NCBI GenBank assembly: GCA_009840575.1
Contig: VXNO01000048.1
Span: 1-44,333 of the forward strand
Source: Chloroflexota bacterium
GTDB lineage: Bacteria > Chloroflexota > Anaerolineae > Aggregatilineales > Phototrophicaceae
DNA length: 44,333 nucleotides
Reading direction: 5' to 3'
This document shows positions 39,890 through 44,333 of this stretch, one piece after another. How positions within the stretch are numbered: the first letter of the stretch is position 1; every line of letters starts with the position of its first letter. A program made the position numbers and the translations under genes. The notes beneath the pieces are model-generated. The model ran no database searches, was not told the DNA's origin, and was given only the letters and a program-made list of their open reading frames with translations.

Positions 39890-40822
39890 TCAACCGCTGG
39901 CAAGCGCATCGGCGAACATGGCATGCACGCCGGCGGTGTCCAGCGCCTGCACAATGTTGACGTTGGGCGCTTTGCCGCTGATGCCCGTGTAGTCGATGAC
40001 GGTCTGCCCGCGGGTGTACGCGCCGTTCAGTTCGACCGTCACAAAATGAGCGCTGCTCTGCTGGATGAGCTGCGGACGCAGGATAACCGCCATCGCCAGC
40101 GGGTCGGGCAGCAGGTAAGCCGGGCGCGCATAAACGCCCTGCAAGCGCTCGGCGGTCGCCTGGGAGATAGCGCGGAAGAAACGCCCGTTGGTTGTGTCAA
40201 TCGCGCAAAGCTGGTTGAACTTGTCCCAGGCGAAACCATGGGCGAGCGTCGTCTCCCAACTAAGCATGGTGGCGCGCGGGAATGCGTCCAGCGTGATGAA
40301 GGCGGCTTCCGGGTCGGTATAGATATTGTATTCGGCGGTGAGCCCCGGCGTATTTCCTTGCGCGGCGATTGTCCCGCCCATGAATGCGAAATGCTTTATG
40401 CGCGCGGGAAAATCGGGGTCGAGCCGCAGCGCCATAGCGATATTGGTCAAAGGTCCCAGCGCGATTAGGGTCAATTCGCCGGCGTATTCCCGCGAGAGCC
40501 GCAGCAGCGCCGGCACGCCGTGTTCATCTTGCAACTGTCTCGTCAATGCAGGACGGTCGCGGTAGCCACCCAGTCCATCGCTGCCATGGAATTCAGCGGC
40601 GTCTTCCCAAGGCTGGACGAGCGGACGGTCGCAACCGGCGTACACAGGCACATCGCGCTGCATGACTTCCAAAATGGTCAGCACATTGGGGTTGACCTGG
40701 CGGATATGCACATTGCCGGTCAAGGTGGTGATGCCGACGACATCCACGCCCGGCTCGCAAAGCGCCAGCATGATGGCTTGAGCATCGTCAACGCCAGCAT
40801 CGGTATCAATCAGTAATTTCAT
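39890..40822 (-). CDS. Nucleoside hydrolase
   Basis: A 310-aa inosine/uridine-preferring nucleoside hydrolase (IUNH family), which splits N-glycosidic bonds of nucleosides for salvage. The calcium/ribose-binding motif is D6-T-D8-A-G-V-D12-D13-A; Ala stands for the usual Pro in D-x-D-P-G. The ALGPLTNIA, FMGG and LLPDPLAMA segments are typical. AAGGAG lies 8 nt before the ATG at 40822; the frame is open far upstream into the membrane-protein gene on the same strand. The BMP nucleoside-binding protein at 42155 may supply its substrate. Confidence 0.88.
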   Translation of the reverse strand: MKLLIDTDAGVDDAQAIMLALCEPGVDVVGITTLTGNVHIRQVNPNVLTILEVMQRDVPVYAGCDRPLVQPWEDAAEFHGSDGLGGYRDRPALTRQLQDEHGVPALLRLSREYAGELTLIALGPLTNIAMALRLDPDFPARIKHFAFMGGTIAAQGNTPGLTAEYNIYTDPEAAFITLDAFPRATMLSWETTLAHGFAWDKFNQLCAIDTTNGRFFRAISQATAERLQGVYARPAYLLPDPLAMAVILRPQLIQQSSAHFVTVELNGAYTRGQTVIDYTGISGKAPNVNIVQALDTAGVHAMFADALASG

Positions 40823-40873
40823 GCGGCGACTCCTTGCCTGGGTGTTTAGTTTGTATTGTAACCAGATATTCAG

Positions 40874-40930
40874 CACAGAGGCGCGGAGGCATAGCGGATT
40901 CGTGTAGGGGCGAGGCGGTGGCTCGCTCGC
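40874..40930. repeat. Dispersed intergenic repeats
   Basis: CACAGAGGCGCGGAGG (40874-40889) is the reverse-orientation form of the TTCTGCGYCTCTGTGG repeat at 19782-19797 and 42013-42028. TAGGGGCGAGGCGGTG (40905-40920) matches the hairpin repeat at 89-111. Both lie between the nucleoside hydrolase and the membrane-protein gene. Confidence 0.55.
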
Positions 40931-40953
40931 AATGGCTGCGCTTAACCGGCGCG

Positions 40954-41577
40954 CTATTTCGCCTTGCCCGCTGGCTTGCTCTGGATATTCGTGGTTATGT
41001 GCGCCAGCGCCAGCGACAGGATCATCACCGCGACCAGCGACTGGCTGACATTCCATAGTGGCGCGGCGGCGAACGCAGCCACCAGCCACAGCCGCCGACC
41101 TTGCCACTGGCGCGGAAAAGCCAAAAACTGGCAGAAGGCAACGACGCCATATTTGAAAAAGTCGCTCAAACCAAAGTAGACGTCTTTGGCGAACAGGTAA
41201 ACTGGCTCAGGTGGCGGCGAGTAGCGCTGATATTGCCAAAACTCATAGGGCGCTGGCACGCCGTTTCTGAAGGCAAGGTAACATGCCGCGCCAGCCAGCG
41301 CCCCAACGATGCTGTAGCGCAGCCAGCTACGCAGCTCAACGCGCAGCCAGCGGCGCAGCAGCCAGCGCTGGACGCCGGCGAAAACGGTGACTGTGCCGGC
41401 GTATTGCATTGCGTTACTCAGCCACGGAGCAGAAGCGAAAGGGGGGACGTCGTCCCAAGCCAGCCAGACGATAGTTGTCACGGCGAGCCAGGCCAAACAT
41501 GACAGGGCAACGAACCGCGTCGTGTTTGCGAGCGACCAGGGATGCCGCTTCAAGGCTGTTGCGATGCTCAGTTCCAT
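40954..41577 (-). CDS. Multi-pass membrane protein, unrecognised
   Basis: A 207-aa protein with about four to five hydrophobic spans: ~25-41 (FVALSCLAWLAVTTIVWLA), ~60-75, ~95-105 (IVGALAGAACYLAF), ~145-155 and the C-terminal one (VAVMILSLALAHI). The pattern with short basic loops (RWLLRRWLR) resembles small membrane proteins such as the TIGR02206/DUF group, but I cannot assign a family. Start at 41577 has GAGG at 6 nt; the frame is open to 41643. It is divergent from the small PLDc_N-like gene, with two TGTATACA palindromes between. Confidence 0.65.
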   Translation of the reverse strand: MELSIATALKRHPWSLANTTRFVALSCLAWLAVTTIVWLAWDDVPPFASAPWLSNAMQYAGTVTVFAGVQRWLLRRWLRVELRSWLRYSIVGALAGAACYLAFRNGVPAPYEFWQYQRYSPPPEPVYLFAKDVYFGLSDFFKYGVVAFCQFLAFPRQWQGRRLWLVAAFAAAPLWNVSQSLVAVMILSLALAHITTNIQSKPAGKAK

Positions 41578-41621
41578 GACAACCTCACCCCTCAATATGG
41601 GGTTATTAATACAGCTATGTA

Positions 41622-41660
41622 TGTATACACAGCGCAAACGCATTCCTTACCATGTATACA
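41622..41660. promoter_or_regulatory. Paired TGTATACA palindromes in a divergent spacer
   Basis: The 8-bp palindrome TGTATACA occurs at 41622-41629 and again at 41653-41660, 31 bp centre to centre, about three helix turns, hence on the same DNA face. The spacer separates the membrane-protein gene (minus) and the PLDc_N-like gene (plus). The second copy overlaps a possible -10 box TACAAT (41657-41662). This looks like a pair of operator half-sites for a dimeric repressor; the regulator is unknown. Confidence 0.45.
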
Positions 41661-41711
41661 ATGTAAATATGAAACAGCCTTCAAGCAGGGAGTAAATCCG
41701 AGGGGGAAGCC

Positions 41712-41954
41712 ATGGGCAGCCTAGGACCGTCCGAAATGATTATCATCCTGATGATCACGTTGCAGCTCGTATTTCTGACTGCGCTGCCGCTCGTGGCTTG
41801 GGTGTATATGTACCGCAAAGGCACAGAAACCCGCGACATGATCTTCTGGGGCGTGGTCGCGCTCTTCATCCCGCTGCTGGGTCCCCTCGCGGTGATTCTC
41901 TACACCCGCCGCCGCGATAAACAGAAGCGGCAATTTGCGGATGCAGGCAGCTAG
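41712..41954 (+). CDS. Small PLDc_N-like membrane protein
   Basis: An 80-aa protein with two membrane helices, about 9-33 (IIILMITLQLVFLTALPLV) and 43-63, and a basic C-terminus (RRRDKQKRQ). The end of the second helix, FIPLLGPLAVILY, matches the phospholipase-D-nuclease N-terminal domain (PLDc_N) found in small bacterial membrane proteins and sigma-factor companions. No enzyme part. AGGGGGAA lies 6 nt before the ATG. Function unknown. Confidence 0.75.
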   Translation: MGSLGPSEMIIILMITLQLVFLTALPLVAWVYMYRKGTETRDMIFWGVVALFIPLLGPLAVILYTRRRDKQKRQFADAGS

Positions 41955-41971
41955 GCGCGCTCTAGGGTAAT

Positions 41972-42028
41972 CGGGCGAGTCAGCGCCTGTCCCCTACACA
42001 AAATCTCTGTGCTTCTGCGCCTCTGTGG
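41972..42028. repeat. Composite of dispersed intergenic repeats
   Basis: GGGCGAGTCA (41973-41982) followed by TGTCCCCTAC (41989-41998), then TTCTGCGCCTCTGTGG (42013-42028). The first half matches 25121-25140, the second matches 19782-19797 upstream of asnB and, inverted, 40874-40889. The promoter-associated motif follows 8 bp later. Confidence 0.55.
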
Positions 42029-42035
42029 CAGATAT

Positions 42036-42103
42036 ATTTTGATGTGATTGCCCTGGCTTTGGCATGGGCGGATTTTGCCATTCGCGGCTTGTTTGTTTAT
42101 ACT
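42036..42103 (+). promoter_or_regulatory. BMP gene promoter with conserved upstream motif
   Basis: TTGCCA (42075-42080) and TATACT (42098-42103) are exactly 17 bp apart. ATTTTGATGTGATTGCCC (42036-42053) ends 21 bp before the -35 box and is the clearest copy of the motif shared with three other promoters here. The leader to the ATG at 42155 is about 45 nt. Confidence 0.6.
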
Positions 42104-42154
42104 ATGCGCATCAGCAGTCATGCTGGCATCGCTTACCCCAAATGGAGGAAGAAC

Positions 42155-43297
42155 ATGAGAAAGCTAAGTTTTCTATTGGTAGTTGCGCTCGTCTTTGTGA
42201 CTGCCTTTGCCGCGACTGCCCAGGACCCCCTGCGCGTGGTTTCGGTGGTCAATGGCACCTTGGGCGACAAGTCCTTCTTCGATAGCGCGCAACGCGGCAT
42301 GGACGCCATCGCCGATGAATACGATATCGAAATCGACACCGTCGAGCTGGGCATCGACCCCGCCAATTGGGAGCCGGGCTTGCTGGATGTCATGTCCGAC
42401 AGCGATTCCTACGACATCCTCATTGCTGGCACCTTCCAGATGATCGACTACCTGGCGGCTAACGCGCACCTGTATCCCGACAAGCTCTTCATTTTCTACG
42501 ATGCGCCTATGCCCTATGACAACATGGATGTCTGCGTCGAGGGCTGCGCCAATGTCTATTCAATGACCTACGCGCAGAACCAGGGTTCCTTCCTGGCTGG
42601 CGTATATGCCGCCGCCATCACCACCAGCATGCTCGAAGGTACAAACGATGCCCCGATCATCGGCGCGGTCGGCGGGCAGCAAATCCCCGTCATTGATGAC
42701 TTCATCGTCGGCTACGAGCAGGGTGCCTGCCTGGTCAATCCCGATACGCAGAGCATCGTGCAGTATGCCGGCAGCTGGAACGATCCGGCGCGTGGCAAGG
42801 AAATCACCTTGGCCATGTACGAGCAGGGCGCGGACATTGTCTTCCAAATCGCTGGCGGCACTGGCGTTGGCGTCTTCGAAGCCGCGCATGAGCAAGAACA
42901 TTATGCCATCGGCGTCGACAGCGACCAGGCGACCATCGTCGCTGAAACCGACCCCGACCAAGCCGAGCGCATCCTGACTTCCATGATGAAGAATGTCGAT
43001 AACTCGATCTTCCGCGCCATCACCCTGCACCTGGATGGCGAACTTCCTTATGGCAGCGCCGAGAGCCTGGGCATCCCCGAAGGCGGCGTTGGCTTGGCGA
43101 AGAACGAATTTTATGACGCCGCCACTTCCGACGACATCAGAGCTATGGTCGAGGCGGCTGAAGCAGCCGTAGTCAATGGCGATATCGAAGTGCAGACCGT
43201 GTTCACCAGCGAAGACATGATGGCGGCTGTGGGCACTGCCTGCGCCGATATGTCTACTGCTGACATAAGCCTCGCTGACATGATGGGTGATATGTAA
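42155..43297 (+). CDS. BMP-family nucleoside ABC transporter substrate-binding protein
   Basis: A 380-aa extracellular binding protein of the basic-membrane-protein (BMP/PnrA/Med) family, which captures purine nucleosides for ABC import. A Sec signal peptide is at ~1-22 with cleavage expected after ATA, leaving Gln; no lipobox. The mature part has the periplasmic-binding-protein type I fold with VVNGTLGDKSFFDSAQRG, GAVGGQQIPVIDDFIVGY and FQIAGGTGVG typical of the family. GGAGG sits 6 nt before the ATG. Permease and ATPase genes are not in the window; they would be expected elsewhere. Nearby nucleoside hydrolase gives the salvage link. Confidence 0.9.
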   Translation: MRKLSFLLVVALVFVTAFAATAQDPLRVVSVVNGTLGDKSFFDSAQRGMDAIADEYDIEIDTVELGIDPANWEPGLLDVMSDSDSYDILIAGTFQMIDYLAANAHLYPDKLFIFYDAPMPYDNMDVCVEGCANVYSMTYAQNQGSFLAGVYAAAITTSMLEGTNDAPIIGAVGGQQIPVIDDFIVGYEQGACLVNPDTQSIVQYAGSWNDPARGKEITLAMYEQGADIVFQIAGGTGVGVFEAAHEQEHYAIGVDSDQATIVAETDPDQAERILTSMMKNVDNSIFRAITLHLDGELPYGSAESLGIPEGGVGLAKNEFYDAATSDDIRAMVEAAEAAVVNGDIEVQTVFTSEDMMAAVGTACADMSTADISLADMMGDM

Positions 43298-43320
43298 CTT
43301 GCCCGTCCGCTGCAATCAAG

Positions 43321-43345
43321 AGCCTGCCGCTAACCGTGGCGGGCT
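43321..43345 (+). terminator. Hairpin after the BMP gene
   Basis: AGCCTGCCGC (43321-43330) pairs with GTGGCGGGCT (43336-43345) over 10 positions, two of them G-U, around a 5-nt loop. No U-run follows, so it may be a Rho-assisted terminator or an mRNA 3' end. Confidence 0.45.
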
Positions 43346-43400
43346 AACTCCCCAAAGGGTTGCTCTATAGCTTTGAGCAATCTCAATGCAGGAGACCGCC

Positions 43401-44333
43401 ATGAGGCAAATGTCGCTGACCGCTGTCGAGCCTGCGCCGACGCCGACGCTTGCAGGCGAATGCGTTGAAGGCTTGCTAATCCACGGCGATGCCGTCAAAG
43501 AGCTGCCTGAGCTGGTTCGAAGCGGTCGTGTCTTTGATGTCATCATCGCCGACCCTCTATACAACATTGGCAAGGACTTTGGCAACGACGATGAAGTCAT
43601 GCCCATTGACGAATATGTGCATTGGACTTTGGGCTGGCTCGGCGATTGCTTTCGCTTGCTCGCCGATGATGGGCTGATTTATCTCTACGGATTCCCGGAG
43701 ATCGTGGCCCGGGTTGCCGCCCGCTTCCCGATTGACGAGCAGCGCTGGCTGGTCTGGCATTACACAAACAAAACTGTGCCCTCGCTCAGGTTTTGGCAAC
43801 GTTCGCACGAGACCATCCTCTGCCTTTGGAAGCCAGGGCGGCCGCGCCCTGACCTGGAGATTGACCAAATCCGCGAGCCATATACCGCCGCTTACCTGAA
43901 GGCGGCTGGCAAGGTACGCAAGGGCACCCCATCTCGTTTCGGCGCTTCTGGCAAGCCGACGGTTTATAATGCCCACAAGAACGGCGCGCAGCCACGCGAT
44001 GTTATCAAGGAACCGGCTCTTGCCGGCGGCGCTGGTCGCAGCGAACGGTGGTTTATGTGTCGCAGCTGTGATAACCAGGTGTTTCCGCCCAGTGAGCTGG
44101 AAGCGCATCGTGACCACGATACGCTCAAACATCCCACACAGAAGCCCATGTCGCTGACGCGCCGCCTCTTGCAGTCGCGCATCAACGGCGCGGGCGGACG
44201 AGTTCTTATTCCCTTCGCTGGCTCGGGCTCCGAGTGCGTGGTCGCCCGGCGACTTGGGGCGGACTTTGTCGCCATCGAGCGCAACCCGGAGTTTGTAGAT
44301 TTTGCAAGGAAGTGGCTGGGGAGCATCGATGTA
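43401..44333 (+). CDS. DNA methyltransferase, 3' truncated by the window edge
   Basis: The frame is open from the ATG at 43401 to the last base (311 codons, no stop), so the gene is incomplete here. GGAG lies 6 nt before the ATG. It is an adenine-N6/cytosine-N4 methyltransferase with beta-type order: motif IV IIADPLYN (about 49-56) near the start, and motif I IPFAGSGSE at about 275-283 near the end. Motif IV has Leu in place of the usual second Pro of D-P-P-Y. A short CRSC...H...H element near 230-250 may bind zinc. HPTQKP (about 253-258) matches motif X of such enzymes. It is not the HNH-fused type at 37356. Confidence 0.82.
   Translation, partial: MRQMSLTAVEPAPTPTLAGECVEGLLIHGDAVKELPELVRSGRVFDVIIADPLYNIGKDFGNDDEVMPIDEYVHWTLGWLGDCFRLLADDGLIYLYGFPEIVARVAARFPIDEQRWLVWHYTNKTVPSLRFWQRSHETILCLWKPGRPRPDLEIDQIREPYTAAYLKAAGKVRKGTPSRFGASGKPTVYNAHKNGAQPRDVIKEPALAGGAGRSERWFMCRSCDNQVFPPSELEAHRDHDTLKHPTQKPMSLTRRLLQSRINGAGGRVLIPFAGSGSECVVARRLGADFVAIERNPEFVDFARKWLGSIDV

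Noticed and set aside
1-44333. CRISPR array, tRNA, rRNA, integrase or transposase
   Set aside because: No regularly spaced repeats, cloverleaf with CCA-proximal motifs, or transposase/integrase domains were seen on either strand.

Overview
The window reads as a piece of a chromosome with fairly high G+C content from a heterotrophic, sugar-importing bacterium. The best guess is Chloroflexota (Anaerolineae-like, possibly marine or host-associated), held at moderate confidence. The reasons are the mix of gene families (two sugar ABC importers without their own ATPase, a BMP-type nucleoside-binding protein, an SH3-HNH protein) and the many short C/G-rich hairpin repeats between genes. No rRNA, tRNA, CRISPR array, transposase or phage gene was found.

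Layout. (1) 392-1852: gatA. (2) 10123-1868, minus strand: a GntR/FadR-type regulator, then a sugar ABC importer (binding protein and two permeases), an unrecognised gene, a DAO-family flavoprotein, an aldo/keto reductase and a D-threonine-aldolase-like PLP protein. (3) 10334-12925, plus: a Gfo/Idh-type protein, an SDR and an HpcH/HpaI aldolase; a FadR-like operator lies between blocks 2 and 3. (4) 19403-12934, minus: a tight six-gene operon of class III aminotransferase, BNR/sialidase-like protein, amidohydrolase, SDR, tandem ferritin-like di-iron protein and DapA-type lyase. (5) asnB, flanked by two copies of a repeat, the second of which supplies its last ~39 codons. (6) 24989-21898, minus: SIS-domain sugar isomerase, membrane-anchored SH3-HNH nuclease, PfkB kinase. 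(7) 25564-37249, plus: a nine-gene operon of binding protein, sulfatase, two permeases, GH33 sialidase, BNR/lectin-like protein, sulfatase, GH33 sialidase, sulfatase. (8) 40822-37356, minus: nucleoside hydrolase, M42 peptidase, DNA methyltransferase fused to HNH. (9) a membrane protein, a small PLDc_N-like protein, a BMP nucleoside-binding protein, and a second DNA methyltransferase cut by the window end.

The main biological reading is import and cytoplasmic breakdown of sulfated, sialic-acid-like glycans. In block 7 the three sulfatases and two complete GH33 sialidases have no signal peptides and are interleaved with the genes of one importer. The oligosaccharide would be taken up whole, then desulfated and desialylated inside the cell. 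The aldolases, dehydrogenases, aminotransferase, SIS isomerase and PfkB kinase of blocks 3, 4 and 6 could process the released acids and amino sugars, but that link is inference from proximity.

A short conserved motif (about TTTTGATGYGATTGCCCTG) sits just upstream of the predicted promoters of four transcription units (gatA, the aminotransferase operon, the sulfatase/sialidase operon and the BMP gene). It may be a shared regulatory element.
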